Shown in pieces: positions 36,742 to 45,037 of a DNA stretch of 64,000 nt. Position 1 is the first letter of the stretch; each line of letters begins with the position of its first letter. This DNA is from Microvirga sp. KLBC 81 (GTDB lineage: Bacteria; Pseudomonadota; Alphaproteobacteria; Rhizobiales; Beijerinckiaceae): NCBI RefSeq assembly GCF_003075415.1, contig NZ_QDAH01000001.1, positions 248,001 through 312,000 of the forward strand, given 5' to 3'. The notes beneath the pieces were generated by a model. The model saw nothing but the letters and a program-made list of their open reading frames with translations, did no database searches and was not told the DNA's origin. The position numbers were made by a program, and so were the translations under genes.

Positions 36742-39444
36742 TCATAAAACGAAGTCCGTCGTGAAGAGACTTGTTACATTCAGCAGAGTGGCAACGAGGA
36801 TCGGGTTTCCCTCCGGATCGCTCCCATCGGCGTCATACCATAGACGTCGAGTGTCCGTTTCGAAGATGAAAACCGGGCCTGCTGCACTTGCATTCGAGTC
36901 GAGGCCCTGTTCGAGGGTAGGCACGCCTCCCTGGACGACGAGTTTATCGCCTTCCGCGCGATTGAAATCGGTGATGATATCTGCGGGCCATTTACCATTA
37001 GTGAGGGAGAGGTCCAGCACAAAGAGATCTGCCCCCGCGCCGCCTGTGAGTACATCGCTGCCGCGGCCGCCATCCAAAGTGTCGTTACCACCCCGTCCGT
37101 TCAAAATATCTCCGCCATCACCACCTTCAAAATAGTTTGCTATGCCGTCCCCGAGGAAAACGTCGTCCCAGTCGGTCCCGATGAATTTCTCGATCTCGGA
37201 AAACCGATCATTGTGAGCGATACCAGCATTCGCCGCCTGATTTTCTAGATCAATATAGGCAGAATAAGCGGAAGAGGGTGAGGACACGATAAACTCGACT
37301 TCATCGCCATCAGCTCCCCCATGGACCTCATCGGCAGCCCCCTCATCAGCACCAATCTTAAACGTGTCGTTGCCATCGCCACCCCAAAGCGTGTCACGGC
37401 CCGCGTCATTATAGAGAGTATCGTTGCCCGCTCCGCCACTCAGGCCGTCATTGCCCTCCCCACCATACAGCGTGTCGTGGCCATCTCCGCCGTCCAGGCT
37501 ATCGTTGCCTTGTTCACCATAAAGTGTGTCACGCCCCAACCCGCCCATGAGTGTATCGTCATCGGTGCCTCCAAAAACATGATCCTCGCCATTGCCGCCG
37601 TCCAGCAGGTCTCTCCCAGTGCCACCGACAAGACTGTCATCACCGCCCAATCCCCGGAGGTAATCAGCACCGCCACCGCCGTTGAGCGTGTCGTTGAGGG
37701 CATAGCCCGTGATGGAGTCGCCGAATTTGCTTCCGGTGATCTGATAGATCTCGATGCCCGTCACCAAGAAGCCACCGGGAGCGAAATAGGTGAAGAGATC
37801 ATCCGCGGCAGTAAAGGTCAGCCCTGTCCCCAAAGCGGAATAGTCAGCCACAAGGGTATCGATCCCTAACCCGCCATCGACCGTGTCACCGAGCATTTCG
37901 CTCACAGCACCAACGTTGATGGTGTCGTCCCCAAGCCCACCCTGCTGCAGATCCTTTCCGGCGCCTCCTACCAAGGCATCATCGCCTGAATCGCCCTGCA
38001 GCACATCGTCACCACTCTCGCCATAAAGCACGTCGTCATTGTAGCCGCCGGACAACGTGTCGTTCCATGCCCCGCCGTACAAGGTGTCATTGCCCCACTC
38101 CCCGAAGAGGGCATCGTGCCCAGGTGTGCCGATCCAATCGTGGTACCGAGTAGAACTGGGCTCACTAGAGTCGCCAAATAAGGCATCGTTCCCGTAGCCT
38201 CCGAAGAGATGATCATCTCCTCCATTGCCAACGAGCGTATCTGCGCCGTATCCACCAACGAGCGTGTCGTTTCTGGATCCACCTGTGAAGGGATCTCCTC
38301 CGGGAGTTCCTGAAGGGGAGACCAGCAAGTCTCCAAGAATGTTGTCTGCCGACAACGCGATGTGCCCCTTCAGGGCAATCTGGAAATCGGCTTTGCGGTC
38401 GGCGTTGAGATCGCCCTCAACCACCGTGATGCGCGTGCCGTTGCTCGAAGTCGTATGATAGTAGTGTAGCTGCGGCCCCCCCTTCCCCGTGAAATCTCCG
38501 GTCAAGGCGAAGCGGCTGCTGATGCTTCGCAAGTCCAACACATCAGCGGGCGTGAAATCCGTAATCAGATCCCGCCTAGTCTCACCAATGCCGCTGTCTG
38601 CGATGTTCCGGAGCACGAAGATGTCAGCACCCGAGCCGCCGCTCAACGTGTCGCGCCCGATGCCACCTTCGAGAACATCGGTTCCCGAACCGCCGCTCAG
38701 CCAGTCATGACCTCCTCCGCCCTGGAGTGTGTTCGATAGGCCGTTGCCGACGATTACGTCATTGTATCTTGAGCCCACCACGCGCTCGATATCCGACAGC
38801 CTGTCGCCGGTTGCGTGCCCGCCTGAACCTGTTCCCGTTGATAGATTGATGCTCACACGCGCATCCGATCCTACGTAACTTATGGTATCGATCCCTGCTC
38901 CGCCGGAGATCGTGTCTGCTCCAGCGCCACCCGTGAGGGTATCGCGCCCATCGCCCCCGAAAAGGGCATCATTTCCGAGACCGCCGTCCAAGCCGTCATT
39001 TCCGGAGCCTCCGTTCAAGCGGTCTGCGCCACCCTTGCCATAGAGCCGATCGTTTCCAGTCACGCCAAAGATTGTGTCGTCGAGGCTCGAGCCCGTAATG
39101 ACATCATTGCCCTGCACGAAGAGACTGAGCGGAAGACGCGAGACATTCTGGACATAGACCGGATCATTGGTGGCGACGGAAAGCCGTGTCTGACCGTTTT
39201 CCAGGAGCACCAAAGAAGAGACGTGACCCGTCAGAGTTGCTTTGAACTTATTGAATGCAAGTGCGCCTCCGACTTGGATTGAGAAGGTCGATCCATAGGA
39301 GCCGCCCTTGATCAGCGGTGTCGAAAACGAGGAAGACGTGTAGGACTTGGTGGTCAGTTGCGACCAATAGCTGTTAAGTTCTGGAATGTTGCCAGCCGCA
39401 TCCATCCGGAGACGGAATCCGGGACTTGCCGTAATGTGCGCCAC
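36742..39444 (-). CDS. Large RTX calcium-binding protein carried by the element
   Basis: A 900-residue protein. Residues 1-110 ([37 protein letters not shown]) form a non-repeat N-terminal domain. From about 115 onward there are several blocks of GGxGxDxUx repeats separated by non-repeat spacers (for example [20 protein letters not shown] and [20 protein letters not shown]). The C-terminus [20 protein letters not shown] resembles type I secretion signals. A cell-surface or secreted calcium-dependent adhesin is likely; no enzyme motif is seen. It has no exporter nearby inside the element and may use the chromosomal one at 21.4-24.5 kb. Orientation is opposite to the flanking phage-like genes, typical of late-acquired cargo. 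Confidence 0.87.
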   Translation of the reverse strand: MAHITASPGFRLRMDAAGNIPELNSYWSQLTTKSYTSSSFSTPLIKGGSYGSTFSIQVGGALAFNKFKATLTGHVSSLVLLENGQTRLSVATNDPVYVQNVSRLPLSLFVQGNDVITGSSLDDTIFGVTGNDRLYGKGGADRLNGGSGNDGLDGGLGNDALFGGDGRDTLTGGAGADTISGGAGIDTISYVGSDARVSINLSTGTGSGGHATGDRLSDIERVVGSRYNDVIVGNGLSNTLQGGGGHDWLSGGSGTDVLEGGIGRDTLSGGSGADIFVLRNIADSGIGETRRDLITDFTPADVLDLRSISSRFALTGDFTGKGGPQLHYYHTTSSNGTRITVVEGDLNADRKADFQIALKGHIALSADNILGDLLVSPSGTPGGDPFTGGSRNDTLVGGYGADTLVGNGGDDHLFGGYGNDALFGDSSEPSSTRYHDWIGTPGHDALFGEWGNDTLYGGAWNDTLSGGYNDDVLYGESGDDVLQGDSGDDALVGGAGKDLQQGGLGDDTINVGAVSEMLGDTVDGGLGIDTLVADYSALGTGLTFTAADDLFTYFAPGGFLVTGIEIYQITGSKFGDSITGYALNDTLNGGGGADYLRGLGGDDSLVGGTGRDLLDGGNGEDHVFGGTDDDTLMGGLGRDTLYGEQGNDSLDGGDGHDTLYGGEGNDGLSGGAGNDTLYNDAGRDTLWGGDGNDTFKIGADEGAADEVHGGADGDEVEFIVSSPSSAYSAYIDLENQAANAGIAHNDRFSEIEKFIGTDWDDVFLGDGIANYFEGGDGGDILNGRGGNDTLDGGRGSDVLTGGAGADLFVLDLSLTNGKWPADIITDFNRAEGDKLVVQGGVPTLEQGLDSNASAAGPVFIFETDTRRLWYDADGSDPEGNPILVATLLNVTSLFTTDFVL

Positions 39445-39843
39445 GTTTATTTCCCCTGCCCAGGAGACATTATTCGCAGACTCTGCGAACTGAGCAATCT
39501 TGACGGCACAGTTTTTCTTAGTCCTTCCGAAGGAGGGGCGATCTCTTTAGAGGTATTACCGCACACTCTGTTACTTTACCGGCCAGCAGTCCCAGAAACG
39601 TGCCTCTCGCCACTGCGTTGCCCTCTGATCCGGATCAGCTAAAAAGTGCTGACACTTGGGTTGGGCGGTGCGGGTGCTCACAGCCGCGCGATCAAACTAC
39701 TGAAGCTGAAAGCTGCCTGATCAACGTTTGCCCTGCTGCTAGACCGGAGCGGGGCGTACAGGCGCGGCTGATACGTTTGATACGACTGAACCTGTCGGCC
39801 GCCCTGCCGTTTCCTTCAGGGGTTCTCTGACAGGACACGGCCC
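39445..39843. other. Non-coding stretch upstream of the RTX cargo gene
   Basis: Roughly 400 bp between divergent genes with no supported frame or clear repeat. It must hold the promoters of the RTX gene and of the small secreted protein gene at 39844. Confidence 0.4.
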
Positions 39844-40164
39844 ATGATCACCCGCACGCTGCTTCTCGGTCTTCTGGCTCTTGGGGCCATGCTGCCCACG
39901 GCGGCTCTGGCTCAGGCCGATCAGATCCTTCGCAATCCGGACGGAACAGTCGTTGACCCGGTGCTGCGCTACCCGGATGGCACCCCCGTCCCGGCAACCG
40001 CCCCAATCGTGCCGCGAGAGATCATCGTGAACATCCCGCCGCGAGATGTCGATGTGGCCGGCGCGGTTCTCCCGGTACTCCCGCAGCGGGTTGATCGTCC
40101 TGGCTGCGCGGTCCAAGGCTATGTCGTCGGTCCGAACCAGCGGGTTCGTGTCCATCGATGCTGA
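39844..40164 (+). CDS. Small secreted hypothetical protein
   Basis: A 106-residue protein with a clean signal peptide (MITRTLLLGLLALGAMLPTA, cleavage after ALA/QA near residue 23). The mature part is Pro- and Val-rich (PVLRYPDGTPVPATAPIVPR) with two cysteines near the end (RPGCAVQGYVVG and VHRC). The family is not recognised. It lies between the RTX cargo and the terminator-like repeat. Confidence 0.6.
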   Translation: MITRTLLLGLLALGAMLPTAALAQADQILRNPDGTVVDPVLRYPDGTPVPATAPIVPREIIVNIPPRDVDVAGAVLPVLPQRVDRPGCAVQGYVVGPNQRVRVHRC

Positions 40165-40189
40165 GGATTAGCGGGCCGGTTCCTTGCCA

Positions 40190-40232
40190 TGAGGGCGGGG
40201 CCGCCACGGATGTACTGGCGGCTCCGTTTTTT
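40190..40232 (+). terminator. Intrinsic terminator (copy 2 of the 37-bp element)
   Basis: GGGGCCGCC at 40197 pairs with GGCGGCTCC at 40217 with one mismatch, followed by GTTTTTT. It ends the transcript of the secreted-protein gene and shares its core sequence with 36693-36730. Confidence 0.7.
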
Positions 40233-40719
40233 GGTTCATCGCTGCTATCGAGAGGCAAGCCCAGTGTATCTGGGCTTTCGCAATGAACGGGATGTCTTCG
40301 AGTTCAAGATGCGCCGAGGCTAAACTTCGGCATCATCCTGTTTATCGTCTTGCTTATTGTCTTCGGTCTGGGATTCATCCAGACCGTCCCCATCGAACAA
40401 CATGTGACCAATTGACTGTAGAAGGTTCAGAACCATCGTTCTCCCTCAGTTGGTTCGCATGGACAGCATAAATTGGTAAGAACGGATAGAGAGATTCTCC
40501 AATGGGGTAGCGACGGCCTGTCACGCCACCAGAATATCCCGCCGATCGTCCTACAAGGTCTCACCAGTATTCGCATGCGCAGCAGAGAAGCCAGACCGGC
40601 CTCTCGCGCGCGAGGCGGACGGCACAAGAAGCTCGCTCGGTGCGATTACTCCGTCTGATCGCTCGCGGCTCGATAGGAACGCTGTCACTAATAGCTGAAC
40701 AACCTCGATAGGAGAGACA
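40233..40719. other. Intergenic stretch with a possible membrane-peptide remnant
   Basis: About 490 bp without a supported gene. A 31-codon stretch at 40320-40415 would encode a perfect hydrophobic segment (LNFGIILFIVLLIVFGLG) ending in TGA, but its frame has no ATG, GTG or TTG start. It may be a decayed small membrane protein. Confidence 0.35.
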
Positions 40720-41091
40720 ATGGGGACGCGGGGGCGGTTCTGGCAGCATGTCGTTCGAGATGATGCCGGCGCGGCAATGGTTGAGTATTCGCTTTTGCTC
40801 GGCCTGATCGCAGGCGCGGCGCTGATCTCCATCGTGGGGGCTGGCACTCAGCTTGCAGCTCAGTGGCAGCAAGCGAGCGTTGCGATCAGTGGCGCCTCCT
40901 TCGGCGGGCCACCCGCGGGCTCGGGGGGCAGCGGCGGCGCTGGAGGTACTGGCGGTAACTACGGCAACAACGGCAATGGCAACGGTGGTGGCGGGGGCAA
41001 CAGCGGCAGCGGCAACGGCGGTAGCGGCAACAACGGCAACGGCAACGCCGGTAGCGGAAATAACGGCAATGGCGGTGGCAAGAACAAATAG
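40720..41091 (+). CDS. Flp-type pilin with Gly/Asn-rich tail
   Basis: A 123-residue protein. Residues 14-45 are a class III (Flp) pilin signal and helix: RDDAGAAMVEYSLLLGLIAG, with a prepilin-type cleavage site after Gly and the conserved Glu at +5 of the mature protein. The last 60 residues consist almost only of Gly, Asn and Ser (GNNGNGNAGSGNNGNG), a low-complexity extension not usual in Flp pilins. There are no tad/cpa assembly genes in the window, so this is an orphan that would need a host Tad machine. A GGAGAG site precedes the ATG. Confidence 0.75.
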   Translation: MGTRGRFWQHVVRDDAGAAMVEYSLLLGLIAGAALISIVGAGTQLAAQWQQASVAISGASFGGPPAGSGGSGGAGGTGGNYGNNGNGNGGGGGNSGSGNGGSGNNGNGNAGSGNNGNGGGKNK

Positions 41092-41270
41092 ACCGCTATC
41101 CTGCCGGCATAATGGGTGTTGGACCGTCAATCACCACAAATCACGATAGCCCCGTCGCTTGGCATAAACTGCCTTATCGGAAATTAAGGACGATCTTCCC
41201 GCACGGGCGCGTAAGCCCCTATGCTCAGCCATCAATCCACGAGCGACGAGATGAAAGTCAGGAGGATGAC

Positions 41271-41489
41271 ATGGGTGAATGGTCAGACGCTATCGAGGAT
41301 GGGGTGTTCTGCGCCCGTTGTCAGGTGCTGTTGTTTGTCGAAGGTGAACCTTTATCAGGCCGCCCTACGCTGTGCGACAACTGCCAACGCGAGGAACCGC
41401 CCCTACCGCCACATCGCTCTAAAGTAAATCCAGAGCGTTTGGACGTGCCGCAACCTCTTGGGCCAAACTGGCTTCCTCCGCGCAGGTAA
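41271..41489 (+). CDS. Small zinc-ribbon protein
   Basis: A 72-residue protein from the ATG at 41271 with AGGAGG eight bases upstream. Two CxxC pairs (FCARCQ and LCDNCQ), 24 residues apart, form a likely zinc ribbon, and the tail is Pro-rich. Similar small zinc proteins are common in phages. The Lar-like gene follows 38 bp downstream. Confidence 0.65.
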   Translation: MGEWSDAIEDGVFCARCQVLLFVEGEPLSGRPTLCDNCQREEPPLPPHRSKVNPERLDVPQPLGPNWLPPRR

Positions 41490-41527
41490 GCCGCTATGCT
41501 CAGAGCCTAACTTGCGGAAGGAATAAC

Positions 41528-41749
41528 ATGGTTACTTGTAAGCCCTGCCCTGTTTGCGGCGGAACCGAGTTCAGCACCGATTTTACCGAGGTAGGTAACG
41601 GAGAAGTCGAGGCATACATCATTTGCGATTCCTGCGACGAGGATGACGACACGCAGGGACCACCAGCGAAAGCCTTCGATGAAGTGGGAGCGGAAGAAGC
41701 TGCCATCCGGGCTTGGAACCACTGGGTAGACAGCCACCGCAAACATTAG
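41528..41749 (+). CDS. Lar-family (restriction alleviation-like) zinc protein
   Basis: A 73-residue protein: KPCPVCGGTEF, then IICDSCDED, then AAIRAWNHWVDS. The CPxCG knuckle, second CxxC and closing A.xAWN helix are hallmarks of the Lar/phage zinc-ribbon family, whose founder (Rac prophage RalR/Lar) relieves type I restriction. Anti-restriction activity is a family inference. The ATG at 41528 follows GGAAGGAATAAC. Confidence 0.7.
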   Translation: MVTCKPCPVCGGTEFSTDFTEVGNGEVEAYIICDSCDEDDDTQGPPAKAFDEVGAEEAAIRAWNHWVDSHRKH

Positions 41750-41800
41750 GGCAAGGCTTCATCACAGATCTCGGTACCTCCCGCCAGCGCTTTGCGCGCC

Positions 41801-42424
41801 CTAAACAAGCACCGGAAGCTCAATCTTCAGGCTGCTCAAGACGTTTGCCACTTGGAAGCATCCCCAAGCGAAGAACCCGAGCGCCCCGCTGCCTAACAGC
41901 AGCGCAAGCCAAAAACTTATGCCGGTGCCGCGCGAGTTGGCATTTGTGTAATTGCCGGGCCACTGCTCTTGGAGTTTCATCATGTTGTTGGCCAGATCGC
42001 CCGGCCCTGCGGTCGTCCGATGGTGGAACATATAGTTCACGTAGGCAAAGAGCATCGAGAGAGCTGTGCATATAAGTCCCAGCGCATACTTGGTAAAGGC
42101 GGGAACGAATAGCGCGGGGGCGAGCGTAATGGCGCCGCTACTCTTCCCGAGCGTGCCGCCAATAAATGTCAGCAAGGCAACTATGGCACCGCCGTTGAGA
42201 AGAAAGATCGTCCTTAGTGCAAGCTGGCCATATTCCTTCAGATGCTTCTCGTACTGCATCGAATAGTCATGGACCTGCCGCGCATATTCTTTGCTGGCTT
42301 CGAGGATTTTCGCCCGTTCGAGCTTTTCTCTTTCGAACTCGATCTGATCGAGCGTCTTCCCGGCATCGAATTGCTGTTGCAGGCCTAGCTTATGCAGCTC
42401 GAAGTTCTGATCTTTATCGCTCAT
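41801..42424 (-). CDS. Membrane protein with N-terminal coiled coil (third gene of WGR operon)
   Basis: A 207-residue protein. The ATG at 42424 follows AGGGGGG. Residues 1-70 form a coiled coil (LDQIEFEREKLERAKILEAS), then come membrane segments at about 75-97, 105-130 and 165-190 (TIFLLNGGAIVALLTFIGGT and ISFWLALLLGSGALGFFAWG). No family is recognised. It lies 16 bp after the WGR gene stop, and both membrane proteins of this operon pair helices with coiled coils. Membrane-linked effectors of this kind occur in abortive-infection and superinfection-exclusion systems, but a direct link is inference. Confidence 0.65.
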   Translation of the reverse strand: MSDKDQNFELHKLGLQQQFDAGKTLDQIEFEREKLERAKILEASKEYARQVHDYSMQYEKHLKEYGQLALRTIFLLNGGAIVALLTFIGGTLGKSSGAITLAPALFVPAFTKYALGLICTALSMLFAYVNYMFHHRTTAGPGDLANNMMKLQEQWPGNYTNANSRGTGISFWLALLLGSGALGFFAWGCFQVANVLSSLKIELPVLV

Positions 42425-42440
42425 CCAATTCCCCCCTGTC

Positions 42441-42698
42441 CTATAGGTCACGGTATCCTCGCTTTCGCTTCGCCCGTGCGATTGTCTCCAGCACCACCCC
42501 GGCATCGAGCTCGTTGGCGAACACCGCAACCAGCTCTTGTCCATTCGTGCCAATACGCCCGCAATTCCGCACCAGGCGCACGGTCCCGAACAGGTCGCGC
42601 TCGATCATGAGGCTGTAGAAGCGCCGGATCCCCTGCCCTGGGTCGATCTGGTGCAGAACGACGTTGTGCTGGACGGGCGAGCGGATGTCATCAAGCAT
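42441..42698 (-). CDS. WGR-domain protein
   Basis: An 85-residue protein consisting of a WGR domain. It reads RFYSLMIERDLFGTVRLVRN then CGRIGTNGQELVAVFANELD and AGVVLETIARAKRKRGY. The WGR motif itself is CGR here, and the final RAKRKRGY is typical. WGR domains bind DNA ends and nucleic acids in PARP enzymes and are common as stand-alone proteins in Rhizobiales plasmids and elements. Its start overlaps the upstream membrane-protein stop by eight bases and the next gene follows after 16 bp, so the three are one transcript. Confidence 0.8.
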   Translation of the reverse strand: MLDDIRSPVQHNVVLHQIDPGQGIRRFYSLMIERDLFGTVRLVRNCGRIGTNGQELVAVFANELDAGVVLETIARAKRKRGYRDL

Positions 42699-43440
42699 CC
42701 TGCACTAGATACTCCCGGACCTTGTCCGCGAGTGCCACGGCTGTGTTGGTGATCTGATCGAGACCAGTCCCTCTGATACGCGCAAGCACAAGAGGATTGG
42801 CCCGATAGCGTTCACTCCGCACAAGCGTCTCCAACTCATCGGCGATTTGATCCAAGGCCGCAGACATCAGCGGAATTCGAGCGACTGGCGTGACATTACG
42901 CCCAGACAGTTGGCTCAGTGCCCACGCCTGAGACCTTCCAAGCACCTCAATAATGGCGTCAACAGACCCATTCTCTTCTGACAGTCTGATGCTGGGAGGG
43001 TCAATCAGAGAGATGGTTTCCGTATCGGTAAGCAGGGAAATGTTTATTCCATCCCTCACAAGGTAAGCTGCCAAGTAGTAGAGCCTCTGACGGTGTTCAT
43101 CGTACTCTGCGCGCACCTGCATGATCTTGGTTTGGTTCGCACTTTCTTGGGCCTGTTTTGCGAGTTCTTCCCGGCTTTCTTTGAGCTCTTTTCTCTGCAG
43201 CCAGGTCGAAACGAAGAACCACAGGAAGGCAAGGGGGGCGAAGGTGCCCGCGAGGGTATCGCCAACAGCGTTGGACTCAATGTCCGGGTTAAAGCCGAAT
43301 AGCCATCGGTCATACCCAGCAAAGTTTAGGGCTGTCGCCAGAACAACAAGGACGAGGTAGGCCCCGGTAAATCGTGAGGCAGCTGTGAATAGGAGATCCT
43401 CCCGCCGCACTGAGGTGTCTTCTTGATCGTTTTGCATCAT
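42691..43440 (-). CDS. Membrane/coiled-coil protein (first gene of WGR operon)
   Basis: A 249-residue protein. Two membrane helices (about 25-45 and 65-83) enclose a short loop (YDRWLFGFNPDIESNAVGDT). They are followed by a Lys/Glu/Gln coiled coil (RKELKESREELAKQAQESAN) and a soluble C-terminal domain of about 130 residues. The helix-to-coiled-coil shape is frequent in putative phage-exclusion proteins of unknown mechanism. A GGGGG site precedes the double ATG start. It leads the operon with the WGR gene and the 207-residue membrane protein. Confidence 0.65.
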   Translation of the reverse strand: MMQNDQEDTSVRREDLLFTAASRFTGAYLVLVVLATALNFAGYDRWLFGFNPDIESNAVGDTLAGTFAPLAFLWFFVSTWLQRKELKESREELAKQAQESANQTKIMQVRAEYDEHRQRLYYLAAYLVRDGINISLLTDTETISLIDPPSIRLSEENGSVDAIIEVLGRSQAWALSQLSGRNVTPVARIPLMSAALDQIADELETLVRSERYRANPLVLARIRGTGLDQITNTAVALADKVREYLVQDA

Positions 43441-43580
43441 CTAACCCCCAGAATCTGGCACTGCCCTACTCTCACCCACCTCGTCTCTGCCGAATGCCGT
43501 TGTTGGGTTCCGTCTGAACGTCACTTGCAGACAGACAATCACAAGGGCGGCCTCTCGACCGCCCTCTGCTCCTAAGAGCC

Positions 43581-43710
43581 CTTGCCTCGCCTTGCCGGGC
43601 CTAGCCTAGCCACACCGGGCCGCGCTGTGCCGTACTCAACCTTACCGCGCCGAGCCCCGCCTAACCAGACCACATCCGACCATGCCTAGCCTGGGCGCGC
43701 CTAGTCTAGC
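43581..43710. repeat. Pentanucleotide-periodic tract, 26 in-register units of GYNNG (minus strand)
   Basis: On the minus strand, 43710 to 43581 parses into 26 consecutive 5-mers without a break. Position 2 is a pyrimidine in 26 of 26, position 1 is G in 23 and position 5 is G in 24; the middle bases vary freely (GCTAG, GCGCG, GTAAG, GCCCG and others). It begins five bases after the stop codon of the conserved phage gene (43716-44282) and is followed by that gene's presumed 3' region. It is not a tandem copy repeat, since few units are identical, and a coding role is unlikely because five is not a multiple of three. Confidence 0.8.
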
Positions 43711-43715
43711 CAAGA

Positions 43716-44282
43716 TTACAGCGCCTTTACGCTGAAGCGTCCAAACTTCGGACGCCAATCACCGATGCCGATGATCTTGCCCGCCGTCTGGACCATCTCC
43801 TCGACCTCACTCCGGTTCAATTGATCCGGCATGAAGTCGACAGAGATCTCGCATGCCCAATTCTGAAAGATTGGGCGTGTTCTCATAACCTTGTTCTGCT
43901 GGACTTTCACACCGGCCACAAGGCGAAACCGCTCATCCTTCCACAACTCGTCAGCTGTCTGAGGCCCGTCATACTCAACCGGGAAATTCCCGTCCGAGAT
44001 GATACCTGCCTTCGCCTGCTGCCCGCGCTTTTGTTTCTTCGCCGCCTCAATCAGTGCCGCCTCGATCACCTCGCCCGGAATGCAGGGGGCACCATCAAGA
44101 AGGTAAAGTCCACCGAGAAACTCGAGTCTCGCTAACTCCTCAAAGTCGGCGTCAGTCTTCGCTCTTTTCGCAGATACCCGCTTCATCGCCTTCGCAATCG
44201 GGTCTAGCGGGTTCGCTAGCCTGCCGTTGTGCATGACCAGGGGTGATGCGCCGATGAGACGAAACTTCAATGTCTGATAGTT
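43716..44282 (-). CDS. Conserved phage protein of unknown function, RAMP-like in style
   Basis: A 188-residue protein from the ATG at 44282. It begins LKFRLIGASPLVMHNGRLAN and ends IGIGDWRPKFGRFSVKAL, a layout I recognise from uncharacterised phage and prophage proteins. The opening 'IGASPLVMHNG' is reminiscent of Cas7/RAMP-fold proteins, but that is only a visual impression. The frame is open 17 codons further upstream. The HNH gene overlaps its start by 131 bp in another frame. The 26-unit pentamer tract starts 5 bp after its stop, so the two may work together. Confidence 0.65.
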   Translation of the reverse strand, partial: NYQTLKFRLIGASPLVMHNGRLANPLDPIAKAMKRVSAKRAKTDADFEELARLEFLGGLYLLDGAPCIPGEVIEAALIEAAKKQKRGQQAKAGIISDGNFPVEYDGPQTADELWKDERFRLVAGVKVQQNKVMRTRPIFQNWACEISVDFMPDQLNRSEVEEMVQTAGKIIGIGDWRPKFGRFSVKAL

Positions 44283-44577
44283 CATAGCGGATCTCTGCTC
44301 TGGCGGGGGTAACGCGTCCGTAATCGCTGACATCGGGTGCCTGGAGGCGGTACCGCCGTCTGCGCAGGAATGTCGTCACTTCTTTGTGGCAGTCTGCGCA
44401 AAGCGTCGTGAGATCATCGAGCGTCTCCAGCCCCAAGCTAGGACCATAGCTGCGATGATGCACCTCAAGCTGCTCTGACGCATTGCAGACACGGCACCGA
44501 TGGCCATCCCGCACAAGCGCCTCCTGGCGTTTCTGCCGCCATTCGGGCGATGCGATATAGGCTTCATAGGCATCCAC
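44152..44577 (-). CDS. HNH endonuclease
   Basis: A 141-residue protein from a GTG at 44577. The HNH fold is clear: CRVC, then LEVHHRSYGPSLGLETLDD, then LCADCHKE, with both CxxC zinc sites. HNH enzymes often sit beside packaging genes in phages, where they assist terminase, or act as homing nucleases. The last 44 codons overlap the next gene in another frame, suggesting the original stop was lost or moved. It is transcribed from the right-hand side of the element. Confidence 0.8.
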   Translation of the reverse strand: MDAYEAYIASPEWRQKRQEALVRDGHRCRVCNASEQLEVHHRSYGPSLGLETLDDLTTLCADCHKEVTTFLRRRRYRLQAPDVSDYGRVTPARAEIRYELSDIEVSSHRRITPGHAQRQASEPARPDCEGDEAGICEKSED

Positions 44578-44785
44578 GGCGCCAGCCTTTTACTGCCAAG
44601 CTGCACGAGGATGAACGATACGGGGCACAGGGTCGGCTCAAAAGAGCCTCTTCCGAGTAGTTCTGAGTTACCCTCACACATCCCGCGGCGGTGCCTCGCT
44701 ACTACGAAAGCGAAGAAGCACTGGGCGACAATTACCAAGAATGCGCCAACATGAATGTAGCCAGCGGATAGTTGACCGCGGAGGA

Positions 44786-45025
44786 TCAGGCTGCTCCCGG
44801 GCTTTTCCGCTTCAGTTTTACGCCTGGCTCGTCGCCGTTCGTGAATTCAACGCCCGCTTGCTCTAACGCTCGCTGAATTGCAGCGAGATTGTTCACGCTC
44901 GGCACACGACGGCCCTTCTCGAAGTCCCTGATGGTACTTTCCCCGAGATTCGATCGAGCTGCGAGTTCCAACTGTGACCAGTCGAGAAGCCCTCGTGCAG
45001 CGCGCGACTGAGCTGGTGTGATCAT
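44786..45025 (-). CDS. XRE-family transcriptional regulator
   Basis: A 79-residue helix-turn-helix protein: [20 protein letters not shown] then [20 protein letters not shown], the standard XRE/Cro fold with no extra sensor. The ATG at 45025 follows GAGGGGG. It diverges from two small genes across a 115-bp region with four AACG-N5-CGTT-like sites, as expected for a repressor controlling its own promoter. It is likely the master repressor of the element. Confidence 0.85.
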   Translation of the reverse strand: MITPAQSRAARGLLDWSQLELAARSNLGESTIRDFEKGRRVPSVNNLAAIQRALEQAGVEFTNGDEPGVKLKRKSPGAA

Positions 45026-45037
45026 CGGCCCCCTCTC

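Noticed and set aside
40320-40415. Small membrane protein gene
   Set aside because: The hydrophobic frame has no usable start codon after the preceding stop, so it is noted only as a possible remnant.
43581-43710. CRISPR array
   Set aside because: The repeating unit is 5 nt with no repeat-spacer organisation, and no cas genes are present.
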